The position numbers and the translations under genes were made by a program. From positions 40,438 through 104,437 of the forward strand of contig NZ_AAXY01000011.1 in NCBI RefSeq assembly GCF_000169375.1: a stretch of DNA of 64,000 nucleotides, read 5' to 3'. The notes below the pieces were generated by a model, which worked only from the letters and a program-made list of their open reading frames with translations, ran no database searches and was not told the DNA's origin. This document shows positions 1-9,763 of the stretch, piece after piece (positions within the stretch are counted from its first letter, which is position 1; each line of letters begins with the position of its first letter). Origin of the DNA: Marinobacter sp. ELB17 (GTDB taxonomy: Bacteria > Pseudomonadota > Gammaproteobacteria > Pseudomonadales > Oleiphilaceae).

Positions 1-1357
1 TAACGGAGCCATTACTGGCGTCCTCTTCTTCCAGGCTGGCACGCAGGACGACTTCGCCGGTGTGGGTAAACTTGATGGCGTTGTTGAGCAAATTGGTAAT
101 AATCTGTTTCAGCCTTAATGGGTCGCCCATCAGGTTGTTGGGCACATCGTTGTAAACCAGGGTTACCAGGTCCAGGTTTTTGTCGTGCGCTGCCGGCGCG
201 AGCATCACCATGACTTCTTCCACAATATCCCGCAGCTGGAACGGTACTCGGTCAAACGTTAGCTTGCCGGCTTCGATTTTGGAAAAGTCGAGAATGTCGT
301 TGATGATGGTCAGCAGGATTTCCGATGACTTGCGAATGGTGTTCAGGTGATCTCTTTGCTGGCGGGCCAGAGAGCCTTTTAACAGCAGTTCGGTGAATCC
401 GATAATACCGTTGAGCGGAGTACGGATTTCATGGGACATATTGGCCAGAAATTCCGATTTTATGCGGCTCGCTTCCAGCGCTTCCTTACGCGCAAAATCC
501 AGCTCAATATTCTGGATTTCAATAGTTTCCAGCGTTTCCCGCAGGTCTTCGGTGGCTTGGTCCACGTTTTGCTGCATGTCTGCTTGGGCCTTGCTCAAGG
601 CAGCCGCCATGGCGTTCAGGCCAGACTCAAGCTGTTCAAATTCGGGTCCCGCTTGAGTACAAACCCGGGTTTCCAATTTGCCTTCTTTAAGCTCGGCAAC
701 GGCTTTATTAAGTTTATAAACGGGACTGGTGAAAGCCCGGCTCAGGCGCAGCGACACCAGCATGCTGAACACCACACCGGAAAGGACTAACAGCAGGGAA
801 ATCAGCAGCGCTTTGTAGGTTTCTTTTTCGGTGCGGATATGGGACATTTCCACTGCTACCCAGCCCAGAGTTTGCTGGACACTGGGCACCTCAGCCTCGC
901 CATTGAGCAGATTCTCGATCATCAGGCCCTGCAGGGTCACCGGCGTAATGAAAAATGTGCTCTGCTGGCGCGGCAGCTGCTGCGCGACCTGATCCTGCAG
1001 CCGCTCGGCTATATCGCGTTTGTGGGTGTCTGGGCCGGTGTGCAGAAGACGCTCGCCGCCGCTATCGAAAAAGCTGATGGAGCGCACATCCTGCTCTTGC
1101 AGCAAGGCACTGGAAAGGCTGTATAACAAGTGCCGGTTGGCCGTAAACAGGCCGTATTCTGAGCCCGCCGCCAGTTGCCGCGACAAGGCTTCGCCACGGT
1201 CCCGCAGCAGGCTTTCAATCTGGTTAACCCAACTTGAACTGAAAAACAGGCCCAGCAGTAAAGTGGTAGCCAGCGTGGGCACCAGTGTGGCCATCAGTAC
1301 CTTGTTGCGAATGCCCCAGTGACGAATACCCCGGTTGGTAAAACCCCAGCGCCCCAT
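1..1357 (-). CDS. barA: BarA/GacS-type hybrid sensor histidine kinase (partial, continues past window start)
   Basis: Membrane sensor kinase of the BarA/UvrY (GacS/GacA) family, which controls CsrA-titrating small RNAs in gammaproteobacteria. On the minus strand the frame stays open from ATG 1357 to the window edge (about 452 residues). Visible in order: a membrane segment near residues 19-40, a periplasmic region, a second membrane segment near 180-202, a HAMP linker, a coiled segment rich in Asp/Glu/Gln, and the HisKA box MSHEIRTPLNG with the phospho-acceptor His at about residue 309. The start of the ATPase domain follows, with an N box in the LKQIITNLLNNAIKF stretch. The rest of the ATPase, the receiver and the Hpt domains would lie outside. 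It is divergent from cysM, an arrangement seen in related marine gammaproteobacteria. The family call is confident. The hybrid architecture beyond the edge is assumed from the family. Confidence 0.9.
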   Translation of the reverse strand, partial: MGRWGFTNRGIRHWGIRNKVLMATLVPTLATTLLLGLFFSSSWVNQIESLLRDRGEALSRQLAAGSEYGLFTANRHLLYSLSSALLQEQDVRSISFFDSGGERLLHTGPDTHKRDIAERLQDQVAQQLPRQQSTFFITPVTLQGLMIENLLNGEAEVPSVQQTLGWVAVEMSHIRTEKETYKALLISLLLVLSGVVFSMLVSLRLSRAFTSPVYKLNKAVAELKEGKLETRVCTQAGPEFEQLESGLNAMAAALSKAQADMQQNVDQATEDLRETLETIEIQNIELDFARKEALEASRIKSEFLANMSHEIRTPLNGIIGFTELLLKGSLARQQRDHLNTIRKSSEILLTIINDILDFSKIEAGKLTFDRVPFQLRDIVEEVMVMLAPAAHDKNLDLVTLVYNDVPNNLMGDPLRLKQIITNLLNNAIKFTHTGEVVLRASLEEEDASNGSV

Positions 1358-1566
1358 AAACAATTCCTGAAAATGGCATTTTGCCCGCGTACTACGGGCA
1401 TCAGTCTGTTGGTTCGGTGTTTGCGCCCGACGGGTGTTGTTGCCGGCAGCAGTTAACCTAATTCGTGCTATAGCGCCAGGCTCTTGCGATAGCAATAAGC
1501 GGTATTGGGCTGGAGTTGCTATAAAGCGTATGATTTAACCCCAAAAGTATACCACAGGGACTCATT

Positions 1567-2460
1567 ATGTATTTTCCAACCATTGAAGATTATGTTGGTA
1601 AAACCCCGCTGGTTCGCCTGCAGCGCCTGCCAGGCGATACCAGTAATGTCATCCTTGCCAAACTGGAAGGTAATAATCCGGCCGGTTCGGTCAAAGATCG
1701 GCCCGCGATTAGCATGATCCAACAAGCCGAAATCCGCGGCGACATCAAGCCCGGCGATACCCTGATCGAAGCCACCAGCGGTAATACCGGTATTGCCCTG
1801 GCTATGGCGGCGGCGATAAAGGGTTACCGCATGGTGTTGATTATGCCCTCCAATATGAGCGAAGAGAGGCGCGCGTCCATGCGCGCTTATGGCGCCGAAA
1901 TTATTGCGGTGAGCAAGGAAGACGGTATGGAAGGCGCCCGCGATCTGGCCGAACGCATGCAGGCCGAAGGCAAAGGCAAGGTTCTGGACCAGTTCGCCAA
2001 TGCTGACAACCCACTGGCGCACTACCGCACCACCGGCCCTGAAATCTGGCAGCAGACCAATGGCCGGGTAACCCATTTCGTGGCCTCTATGGGCACCACG
2101 GGCACGGTTATGGGCGTGTCCCGCTATTTGAAAGAGCGCAACCCCGACGTCCGCATTGTTGGCCTGCAACCGAGCGAGGGCGCGGCCATACCGGGCATTC
2201 GGCGCTGGCCAGAAGCCTATATGCCTAAAATTTTTGATGCCAAGGCGGTTGATCAGGTAATGGATATTGGTCAGGTCGAGGCCGAAACCACGATGCGCGC
2301 GCTGGCCGAAAAAGAAGGTATTTTTTGCGGTGTATCGTCTGGCGGTTCCATCGCCGCGGCGCTGCGACTTTCCCAAACGCTTGAAAACGCCGTTATCGTG
2401 GGCATTATCTGTGACCGTGGTGACCGCTACCTGTCTACCGGCGTATTTCCTGGCGCCTGA
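1567..2460 (+). CDS. cysM: cysteine synthase B (O-acetylserine sulfhydrylase B)
   Basis: PLP enzyme joining O-acetylserine with sulfide or thiosulfate to make cysteine or S-sulfocysteine, in the cytoplasm. At 297 residues it has the usual CysM length. The PLP lysine is K43 in the NPAGSVKDR motif and the phosphate-binding loop TSGNTG is at 70-75. The substrate-region motif GTTGT and a C-terminal serine-rich SSGGS loop are also present. ATG 1567 is preceded by AGGGA at a good distance. CysM rather than CysK is favoured by the short C-terminus and by the neighbours, since cysM-rlmD-relA-mazG is a conserved order in Pseudomonas-like bacteria. It is divergent from barA, with about 210 bp between them to hold both promoters. 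Confidence 0.93.
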   Translation: MYFPTIEDYVGKTPLVRLQRLPGDTSNVILAKLEGNNPAGSVKDRPAISMIQQAEIRGDIKPGDTLIEATSGNTGIALAMAAAIKGYRMVLIMPSNMSEERRASMRAYGAEIIAVSKEDGMEGARDLAERMQAEGKGKVLDQFANADNPLAHYRTTGPEIWQQTNGRVTHFVASMGTTGTVMGVSRYLKERNPDVRIVGLQPSEGAAIPGIRRWPEAYMPKIFDAKAVDQVMDIGQVEAETTMRALAEKEGIFCGVSSGGSIAAALRLSQTLENAVIVGIICDRGDRYLSTGVFPGA

Positions 2461-2485
2461 GTCTGATTAAAAAAGAGAAGAATTG

Positions 2486-3832
2486 ATGAGTAGAAGACGC
2501 AGAAAAGTGTTGCCCCAGGAACCTGTCCGCTGCGAGGTCGAAAAGCTCGGCCATGATGGCCGTGGTATTGCCCGTAGCGAGGGTAAAGTGCAATTTGTCA
2601 GCGGCGCGCTGCCAGGCGAAACAGTGATGGCCAAGATGGTTGGCAGCCGCAGCAAATTTGACGAATTGCGTACCCTTGAGGTACTCAGTGCGGCTCCCGA
2701 CCGCCAGACTCCGCCCTGCGACTTTGCCGCCGTGTGCGGTGGCTGCAGCCTGCAGCACATGAGTGTAGAGGCGCAGATTGCGTTCAAGGAAAACACTCTG
2801 AAAGAGCACTTTACCCATTTTGGTGGTATCGAGCCCGAACAGTGGGTTAAACCGCTGCGTGCTGACACCTTGGGTTACCGCCGCAAAGCGCGGCTGGGTG
2901 TGCGTTTTGTAACAGCACGTGAATCAGTGCTGGTTGGCTTCCGCGAAAAGAGCAGTAATTTTTTGACGGATATTGACCGCTGCCTGGTGCTGGACCCACG
3001 TATTGGCGAACGCATTATGCCGCTGCGCGAATTGCTGCACGGTATGGATGCTTTTGACCGCATTCCCCAGGTAGAGGTTGCCTGCGGTGATGATGTAGCA
3101 GTGATGGTGTTCCGTAATATGGAAGACTTGAGCGCCGGCGACCGCAGCAAGCTGATTGTGTTTGGTCAAAACCACGATCTGCACATCTATTTGCAACCTA
3201 AAGGCCCGGACACGGTTCACCGTATCTGGCCGAAATCTGCAGGTCACCAGGATGAACGTTTGAGTTACAGCTTGCCGGAATTTGATTTGACCCTGGCGTT
3301 TCACCCAACCGACTTCACCCAGGTGAATGCCAGCATTAACCAGGTAATGGTTAAGCGCGCCATCGACTGGCTGGACGTGCAGCCCGGCGAGCGAGTCTTG
3401 GATCTTTTTTGCGGCTTGGGCAATTTTACCCTGCCGCTGGCCCGCCGTGGTGGCCAGGTGGTCGGTGTTGAAGGCGACGACGCCATGGTTGAGCGCGGCC
3501 GCGAGAACGCCGCGCTAAACGGCCTGGATAATGTCACCTTTTTTGGCGCCGACTTGCACGGCGATTTTACCGGCCAGAGCTGGGCCAAAGAGGGTTTCGA
3601 CAAAATCCTGATTGACCCGCCGCGCTCTGGCGCCGAAGACATTTGCCAGTACTTAACCGCCTTTAACGCCAGCCGCATTGTGTATGTGTCTTGCAACCCG
3701 GCCACTTTGGCGCGGGATGCGGGTGTTATGGTGCGTAATGGCTACCGCCTGGTGCAAGCGGGTGTCATGGATATGTTCCCGCATACTACTCACGTGGAAT
3801 CCATCGCGCTTTTTGAGCGTGATTCTGGTTAA
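2486..3832 (+). CDS. rlmD: 23S rRNA (uracil-1939-C5)-methyltransferase RlmD
   Basis: SAM-dependent methyltransferase that makes m5U1939 in 23S rRNA. It opens with a TRAM-like RNA-binding domain (about residues 10-70). An iron-sulfur cluster cysteine set follows, including [11 protein letters not shown] (about 79-89) with a further Cys in the IDRCLVLD segment. The C-terminal Rossmann methyltransferase has [14 protein letters not shown] as motif I and the catalytic loop [10 protein letters not shown] carrying the nucleophilic Cys. A TTG lies one codon before ATG 2486, but the ATG has AGAGAAG upstream at normal spacing and is preferred. The product is 448 residues, normal for RlmD. It starts 25 bp after cysM and ends 33 bp before relA, so it is probably cotranscribed with them. 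Confidence 0.95.
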   Translation: MSRRRRKVLPQEPVRCEVEKLGHDGRGIARSEGKVQFVSGALPGETVMAKMVGSRSKFDELRTLEVLSAAPDRQTPPCDFAAVCGGCSLQHMSVEAQIAFKENTLKEHFTHFGGIEPEQWVKPLRADTLGYRRKARLGVRFVTARESVLVGFREKSSNFLTDIDRCLVLDPRIGERIMPLRELLHGMDAFDRIPQVEVACGDDVAVMVFRNMEDLSAGDRSKLIVFGQNHDLHIYLQPKGPDTVHRIWPKSAGHQDERLSYSLPEFDLTLAFHPTDFTQVNASINQVMVKRAIDWLDVQPGERVLDLFCGLGNFTLPLARRGGQVVGVEGDDAMVERGRENAALNGLDNVTFFGADLHGDFTGQSWAKEGFDKILIDPPRSGAEDICQYLTAFNASRIVYVSCNPATLARDAGVMVRNGYRLVQAGVMDMFPHTTHVESIALFERDSG

Positions 3833-3865
3833 ACGCGATTCTGGCTAATCTGGAAAAGAGTCGAC

Positions 3866-6097
3866 ATGGTAAAAGTTCGCGAAGATTACGCCGTGACCGG
3901 CAGCGGTGAAGTAGACATTGCCCAATGCGTGCGCCAGCTGGCCGAGCAGACCCGACTTGAGGATAACAGCCTGCTGCGCCAGGCTTGCGAAAGAGCCGCG
4001 GCCATTGACCTTCAGGCCTATCGGGAAGACCGACAATGGACCCCCGGCGCCAGCAGTTTCCGCACCGGCATTGAAATGGCTCGAGTGCTGGCAGAGCTGC
4101 ACCTGGACCAGGCCAGCCTGACGGCTGCTGTACTGTATCGCGCTGTACGCGAAGAACGGGTAACGCTGGAAGCCGTGCGTAAAGAGTTTGGCGACGAAGT
4201 GGCTGGCCTGATCAGCGGCGTACTGCAGATGGCGGCGATTTCGTCTATCCATCACCCCCTGAAGGGCAATGTTCTGGGCCAGAGCGAAGGTCAGCTCGAC
4301 AACGTGCGTAAAATGCTTGTGACTATGGTTGACGACGTGCGGGTTGCGCTGATCAAACTCGCTGAGCGCACCTGCGCCATTCGCGGAGTGAAAGACGCAT
4401 TGCCGGAAAAACGCATGCGGGTTGCGCGGGAAGTATCTGATATCTATGCCCCGTTGGCGCACCGGCTGGGCATTGGCTATATCAAATGGGAGCTGGAAGA
4501 CCTGTCTTTCCGCTACCTGCACGAAACCGCTTACAAGAAAATTGCCAAACTGTTGGATGAAAAGCGCCTGAATCGGGAAAGCTACATCAAACGGGTGGTG
4601 GCTGCGCTGGAGTCGGAGCTGGGCAGCACCGGCATCAAAGGCGATGTCTCGGGCCGCGTCAAACACATCTACAGTATCTGGCGCAAAATGCGCAGAAAAG
4701 GCATAGATTTCAGCCAGGTGTATGACGTGCGCGCTGTGCGTATTCTGGTGCCGGAGGTACGCGACTGTTACGCCGTGTTGGGCATAGTCCACGGCCTTTG
4801 GCGCCATATTCCTAACGAATTTGACGACTACATCGCTAACGTCAAAGAAAATGGTTACCAGTCTCTGCACACCGCGGTCATCGGCCCGGAAGGCAAGGTG
4901 ATGGAAGTGCAGATTCGCACCCATGACATGCACGAAGAAGCCGAACTGGGTGTCTGCGCTCATTGGCTTTATAAAGGTACCGACACCAAAAACAAATCTA
5001 CCGGTTACGATGCCAAAATAAACTGGCTGCGCCAGGTGCTGGAGTGGCAAGAAGAGCTGGGCGATCTGTCCGGCTTGACGGAGCACCTGAAATCCGAGGT
5101 GACATCGGATCGGGTTTACGTGTTTACGCCTGAGGGCCACGTGGTTGATCTGCCCCAGGGTTCCACCGCCGTAGACTTCGCCTACCGGGTACATACAGAA
5201 GTCGGTCACGCTTGCCGAGGCGCGCGCATCAACGGGCGTATCGTGCCCTTGATCTACCCGCTGAAAACCGGCGATCAGGTGTTCATACTGACGTCTAAAA
5301 GTGCGACACCCAGCCGCGATTGGCTCAACCCCAACCTGGGCTACATTCGGAGTTCGCGCTCCCGTGCCAAGGTCATTAGCTGGTTTAAACAGCAGGACCG
5401 CGGGCGTAATATCAGCGACGGCCGTACCATTCTGGACGACGAATTCAAGCGTTTGTCATTGCATGACTGCAATCTGGAACTGCTCGCCAAAAAGGTGAAT
5501 TACCACAGCGCTGAAGACATGTGTGCGGCCATTGGCGCGGGCGACCTGCGCCCGGCCCAAGTGGCCAATTTGGCCCAGCAAATGCTGGAGCCAAAACATG
5601 AACAGCCCGAACTGAAGCTGCGCAAGCAAAGCAAAGTTTACGATACCGAATCTGACATTCGCATTGTGGGTGTGGGCCAGCTGAAAACCCAGGTGGCTAA
5701 ATGCTGCAAGCCCCTACCGGGTGATGATATTGGCGGCTACATTACGGTTGGCCGCGGTGTAACCGTTCACCAGCAGGACTGCAACACCTACATGGGACTG
5801 GTGGAAACAGAGCCACACCGCATTATCGAGGTCAGCTGGGGCGTGCGCCAGGCCTCGGTATACCCGGTGGATATCAGCGTTGACGCCTACGACCGTTCGG
5901 GCCTTTTGCGCGATATCACCCAGGTGCTGTCGGCATCGCGCTGCGATGTGCTGGCGTTAAACACCCAGAGCAATCGTGACGACAACACGGCCAACCTGAC
6001 GGTCACTGTAGAAATCTCCGATCTGGAACAACTGGCCAAACTGCTGTCCCAGATCCGCAACCTGCCCAACGTCATTGAGGCTAAGAGAAAACGCTGA
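3866..6097 (+). CDS. relA: (p)ppGpp synthetase I, RelA
   Basis: Ribosome-associated synthetase that makes pppGpp/ppGpp when uncharged tRNA enters the A site. The N-terminal pseudo-hydrolase domain lacks the His-Asp pair: the segment AAVLYRAVREE stands where SpoT has LLHDVIED. The protein is therefore synthetase-only, as in E. coli RelA. The synthetase domain (about residues 240-390) has RVKHIYSIWRKM, YDVRAVRI and ENGYQSLHTAV, followed by EVQIRT. A TGS domain (VYVFTPEGHVVDLPQGSTAV) begins near residue 413, then come a zinc-finger region with CCKPLPGD and a C-terminal ACT domain. The length of 743 residues is normal. Its TGA overlaps the mazG ATG by one base, so the two are translationally coupled, and both act on nucleotide pools. 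Confidence 0.97.
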   Translation: MVKVREDYAVTGSGEVDIAQCVRQLAEQTRLEDNSLLRQACERAAAIDLQAYREDRQWTPGASSFRTGIEMARVLAELHLDQASLTAAVLYRAVREERVTLEAVRKEFGDEVAGLISGVLQMAAISSIHHPLKGNVLGQSEGQLDNVRKMLVTMVDDVRVALIKLAERTCAIRGVKDALPEKRMRVAREVSDIYAPLAHRLGIGYIKWELEDLSFRYLHETAYKKIAKLLDEKRLNRESYIKRVVAALESELGSTGIKGDVSGRVKHIYSIWRKMRRKGIDFSQVYDVRAVRILVPEVRDCYAVLGIVHGLWRHIPNEFDDYIANVKENGYQSLHTAVIGPEGKVMEVQIRTHDMHEEAELGVCAHWLYKGTDTKNKSTGYDAKINWLRQVLEWQEELGDLSGLTEHLKSEVTSDRVYVFTPEGHVVDLPQGSTAVDFAYRVHTEVGHACRGARINGRIVPLIYPLKTGDQVFILTSKSATPSRDWLNPNLGYIRSSRSRAKVISWFKQQDRGRNISDGRTILDDEFKRLSLHDCNLELLAKKVNYHSAEDMCAAIGAGDLRPAQVANLAQQMLEPKHEQPELKLRKQSKVYDTESDIRIVGVGQLKTQVAKCCKPLPGDDIGGYITVGRGVTVHQQDCNTYMGLVETEPHRIIEVSWGVRQASVYPVDISVDAYDRSGLLRDITQVLSASRCDVLALNTQSNRDDNTANLTVTVEISDLEQLAKLLSQIRNLPNVIEAKRKR

Positions 6098-6945
6098 TGA
6101 GCTATTCGCTGGACGACTTGAAAATCCTGATGGCACGCCTGCGCGATCCAGACACCGGTTGCCCCTGGGATGCCCGCCAGACGTTTGCGTCCATCGTGCC
6201 CCACACCCTGGAGGAAGCCTACGAAGTGGCTGACGCCATCGAACGCGAGGATTATCCCCACCTGGAAGACGAGTTGGGTGACCTACTGTTTCAGGTCATT
6301 TTTTACAGCCAGATCGGGCAGGAATCGCAGCATTTCGATTTTGATTCGGTGGTGGACAATCTGGTGCGTAAACTGATCCGCCGCCACCCCCATGTGTTCC
6401 CCGAAGGCACGCTGGCGAGCCGGATAGACCCACACAATCGCCCAGGCGAAGACTGGATCAAACAGAGCTGGGAACGCATCAAGGCGGAAGAACGGTCGCT
6501 AAAGCCTGCGCCTGACAGCGCCGAAACCGCGGGCCGTCTGGACGCTATTGCCCGTACTCTGCCAGCCATGGCGCGGGCTGAAAAGCTGCAAAATCGGGCT
6601 GCCCGCCACGGCTTTGACTGGCCCGACATTGCCCCAGTGTTCGACAAACTGCACGAAGAGATTGATGAGCTGAAAGAAGCCTGGCAGGCTGCCTATGACG
6701 GCAGCGGCGAACGCGATGCGCTGGAAGATGAGCTGGGTGACGTGATGTTCGTGTGCGTGAATCTGGCGCGCTTTATGAAGGTGAATCCGGAGCAGGCTTT
6801 GAAACGCACCAATCATAAATTTGAAGCGCGTTTTCGCGCCATCGAGGCCGAGCTTGTGGCTCAGGGTCGTGATATGGACAGCGAAACCCTAGAGGCGCTG
6901 GACGCCATCTGGCAGTCAGTGAAAGGTGTGGAGCGTCAGCGCTGA
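6097..6945 (+). CDS. mazG: nucleoside triphosphate pyrophosphohydrolase MazG
   Basis: Hydrolyses NTPs to NMP and PPi, and in E. coli also lowers ppGpp. Two MazG folds are visible. The first has EEAYEVADAIE and LEDELGDLLFQV near residues 32-68. The second has DELKEAW and LEDELGDVMFVCVN near 190-225. Each carries the acidic ExxE and ELGD residues that bind Mg2+. At 282 residues it is slightly longer than the E. coli enzyme. The ATG overlaps the relA stop codon by one base, matching the well-known relA-mazG link in which MazG moderates the stringent response. About 95 bp follow before ppc, including an inverted repeat that may end this operon. Confidence 0.95.
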   Translation: MSYSLDDLKILMARLRDPDTGCPWDARQTFASIVPHTLEEAYEVADAIEREDYPHLEDELGDLLFQVIFYSQIGQESQHFDFDSVVDNLVRKLIRRHPHVFPEGTLASRIDPHNRPGEDWIKQSWERIKAEERSLKPAPDSAETAGRLDAIARTLPAMARAEKLQNRAARHGFDWPDIAPVFDKLHEEIDELKEAWQAAYDGSGERDALEDELGDVMFVCVNLARFMKVNPEQALKRTNHKFEARFRAIEAELVAQGRDMDSETLEALDAIWQSVKGVERQR

Positions 6946-6973
6946 GACGGTCAAGCCGCGTAGACTTCGGCAG

Positions 6974-7002
6974 TGGTTCCTTAGTATCTTAACGAGGAAC
7001 CA
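6974..7002. promoter_or_regulatory. inverted repeat between mazG and ppc
   Basis: TGGTTCCT at 6974-6981 and its exact complement AGGAACCA at 6995-7002 are separated by 13 bases. There is no T tract, so it is a weak candidate for a factor-independent terminator of the upstream operon. A protein site for ppc control is equally possible. Only the symmetry is seen; the role is inferred. Confidence 0.35.
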
Positions 7003-7040
7003 GTCTGATGCTGCCCTAAACAGGACAAAAGGATGCCAAT

Positions 7041-9710
7041 GTGACTGAATTACATCCGGATTTGCGGGAAAACGTGAGGATGCTGGGAGAGCTGTTAGGG
7101 CAGAGTATACGCCAGCATCCCGGGCAGCAGTGCTTTGACACAATTGAACAAGTGCGAGCTGCCGCCAAAGCAGACCGGCTTCAGGAAAGTGGCTCGGGTC
7201 AACGCCTGGTGAATTTGTTGGGCCAGCTGGGCGACGATGAAATCCTGCCGGTGACCCGCGCCTTTAACCAATTTCTGAACCTGGCCAACCTGGCCGAGCA
7301 ATATCATGGCATCCGTCGCAATCGCGGTCACAGCGCTGATCTGATGGTGGAATCATTCTCCGAGGTGTTCCAGCGTCTGCTAGCTGGCGGCATAAGAGCT
7401 GACGAACTGCACCGTCAGGTGGTCAATTTGCGGGTCGAGTTTGTGCTGACAGCTCACCCAACAGAAGTGACCCGCCGCACACTGATTATGAAGTACGACG
7501 ACATGTCTGACTGCCTGGAGCAGCTGGACCACCAGGATCTGATGCCCAGCGAGCGCGACGGAATCGTGCGCCGTTTGACCCGGCTGATTGCCGAGGCCTG
7601 GCACACCGATGAAATTCGTTACGATCGCCCCACCGCGGTAGACGAAGCCAAATGGGGCTTTGCGGTGATCGAAAATAGCCTGTGGTCAGCGTTACCGAGA
7701 TTCCTCGAAAGCCTGGATACCGCTCTGTTGGAAGCCACCGGCAAAGGCCTTCCGCTGCAAGCCACTCCAGTGCGGGTAGCGTCCTGGATGGGCGGTGACC
7801 GTGACGGCAACCCTAACGTCACCCACCGGGTTACGCGCAAGGTGTTTTTGCTGGGCCGCTGGATGGCTGCGGATCTGTACATGAAAGACATCACAGCGCT
7901 GCGCGCCGAACTGTCTATGTGGCAGGCCAGCGATGAGCTGCGATCAAAGGTAGGCGATACCCGTGAACCTTATCGCCAGATTCTGGGCGAGCTACGCGAC
8001 CAGCTCAGCCGCACCCGTGACTGGGCCGAAGCCAGTATTAGCGGCGCTGCCGCCGACAGCAACGGCATATTGTTCGCCAACAGTGAGTTCACCGAACCCC
8101 TGGAACTGTGCTACCGCTCACTGGTTGAGTGTGGTCTTGAGTACATCGCCAATGGACCTCTGCTGGACACTATTCGCCGTGCCCATACCTTTGGCTTGCC
8201 ATTGAGCCGTCTCGATATTCGCCAGGAAGCGGCCCGTCACGCTGAGGCTGTGGCCGAAATTGTGGGTTATTTGGGGCTTGGGGATTATCAGGCCTGGTCA
8301 GAAGTAGAACGGCAGGCGTTTCTGGTGCGCGAGCTTAAAGGCCGTCGCCCGCTGATTCCGCGTAACTGGCAGCCCAGTGAAGCAGTGGAGGAAGTGCTGG
8401 CCACCTGCAAGGTGGTGGCCGAGCAAACGCCGCAGGCGTTGGGCTCTTATGTGATTTCCATGGCCAGTAAGCCGTCCGATGTGCTGAGCGTTATTCTGCT
8501 GCTGCGCGAGGCGGGCATGCAGTATCCGATGGCGGTTGTACCGCTATTTGAAACATTGAATGACCTGAGCGGTGCGCCGCAAAGCATGACCGAGCTTTAT
8601 CAGATTGACTGGTATCGCGAATACTGCGACGGCAAGCAGGAAGTCATGATCGGCTATTCCGATTCGTCGAAAGATGCCGGCCAGATGATGGCTGCATGGG
8701 CCCAGTACCAAGCCCAGGAAGCGCTGACAAAAGTGGCCGCAGAATACGATATGCGCTTGACCTTGTTCCATGGCCGTGGCGGCACGGTTGGTCGTGGAGG
8801 CGGCCCGGCTAACCGGGCTATCCTGTCGCAGCCGCCGGGATCGGTCAACGGCAGCTTCCGCATTACCGAGCAGGGCGAGATGATTCGCTTCAAATTCGGT
8901 ATGCCGGATCTTGCCGTGCAAAGTCTGACGCTTTACACCACCGCAGTCATCGAGGCCACACTGGCGCCGCCGCCCCAGCCCGAAGACAGTTGGCGAGAAA
9001 CCATGAACTGGTTGACTGAACGCTCGTTAAAGGCTTATCGCGACGTGGTACGGGACGACCCGCAATTTGTGCTTTATTTCCGCCAAGTTACCCCGGAGCA
9101 GGCGCTGGGCAAGCTGGCCTTGGGCAGTCGCCCGGCGCGGCGCAAAGCCGGTGGTGGCGTTGAAAGCCTAAGAGCCATACCCTGGATATTTGCCTGGACT
9201 CAAATGCGCCTGATGCTGCCGGCTTGGCTGGGCAGCGACGTAGCTCTGGAAGCAGCCGCCGAAGATCAGCGTATAGACCAGTTGCGGGAAATGATGGCGG
9301 GTTGGCCGTTTTTCCGCACTTACATCGATATGCTGGAGATGGTTTTGGCAAAGGCCGACCTGCGCATCGCCAGCTATTACGAGCAGACCTTGGTGGACGA
9401 CCCGGCGTTGCGGGCCCTGGGTGAAAATCTGCGCCAGCGCTTGAGCCGCTGCATTCATCGGGTGCTGGAATTGAAACAGCAGGATCACCTGCTGGCAGAC
9501 GAGCCAGTATTTGCTCATTCCATGAATGTGCGCAATCCGTACACCGATCCATTGCATTATCTGCAGGCAGAACTGCTGCGGCGCGAGCGCCAAAGTGAAG
9601 GCAAGGGCGGCCATAATGGCGACCGTAACGGGAAGGTGCCGGAACTGGTTGAGAGGGCTCTAAAGGTCACCATGGCAGGGATCTCAGCGGGTATGCGCAA
9701 CACCGGTTAA
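7041..9710 (+). CDS. ppc: phosphoenolpyruvate carboxylase
   Basis: Biotin-independent anaplerotic enzyme forming oxaloacetate from PEP and bicarbonate. The first active-site signature VLTAHPTEVTRRT (His near residue 140) is present. So is the second, GYSDSSKDAG (Lys near 540), followed by the Arg-rich loop FHGRGGTVGRGGGP. The C-terminus MRNTG, which closes on the inhibitor/active region in this family, is intact. At 889 residues it has typical bacterial length. The start is GTG 7041, with AGGA about 8 bases upstream, and the protein begins in register with known PEPC N-termini. It appears to be a single-gene unit or to lead a small unit with the next gene. Confidence 0.96.
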   Translation: MTELHPDLRENVRMLGELLGQSIRQHPGQQCFDTIEQVRAAAKADRLQESGSGQRLVNLLGQLGDDEILPVTRAFNQFLNLANLAEQYHGIRRNRGHSADLMVESFSEVFQRLLAGGIRADELHRQVVNLRVEFVLTAHPTEVTRRTLIMKYDDMSDCLEQLDHQDLMPSERDGIVRRLTRLIAEAWHTDEIRYDRPTAVDEAKWGFAVIENSLWSALPRFLESLDTALLEATGKGLPLQATPVRVASWMGGDRDGNPNVTHRVTRKVFLLGRWMAADLYMKDITALRAELSMWQASDELRSKVGDTREPYRQILGELRDQLSRTRDWAEASISGAAADSNGILFANSEFTEPLELCYRSLVECGLEYIANGPLLDTIRRAHTFGLPLSRLDIRQEAARHAEAVAEIVGYLGLGDYQAWSEVERQAFLVRELKGRRPLIPRNWQPSEAVEEVLATCKVVAEQTPQALGSYVISMASKPSDVLSVILLLREAGMQYPMAVVPLFETLNDLSGAPQSMTELYQIDWYREYCDGKQEVMIGYSDSSKDAGQMMAAWAQYQAQEALTKVAAEYDMRLTLFHGRGGTVGRGGGPANRAILSQPPGSVNGSFRITEQGEMIRFKFGMPDLAVQSLTLYTTAVIEATLAPPPQPEDSWRETMNWLTERSLKAYRDVVRDDPQFVLYFRQVTPEQALGKLALGSRPARRKAGGGVESLRAIPWIFAWTQMRLMLPAWLGSDVALEAAAEDQRIDQLREMMAGWPFFRTYIDMLEMVLAKADLRIASYYEQTLVDDPALRALGENLRQRLSRCIHRVLELKQQDHLLADEPVFAHSMNVRNPYTDPLHYLQAELLRRERQSEGKGGHNGDRNGKVPELVERALKVTMAGISAGMRNTG

Positions 9711-9763
9711 GGTGTCGAAAATACCTCCGCCGTTTTTGTAACGCACATCGCTGGAGTTGAATT

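Noticed and set aside
3845..5209. Long minus-strand open frame inside relA
   Set aside because: It is fully antisense to a certain gene, has no recognisable motifs and is a composition shadow.
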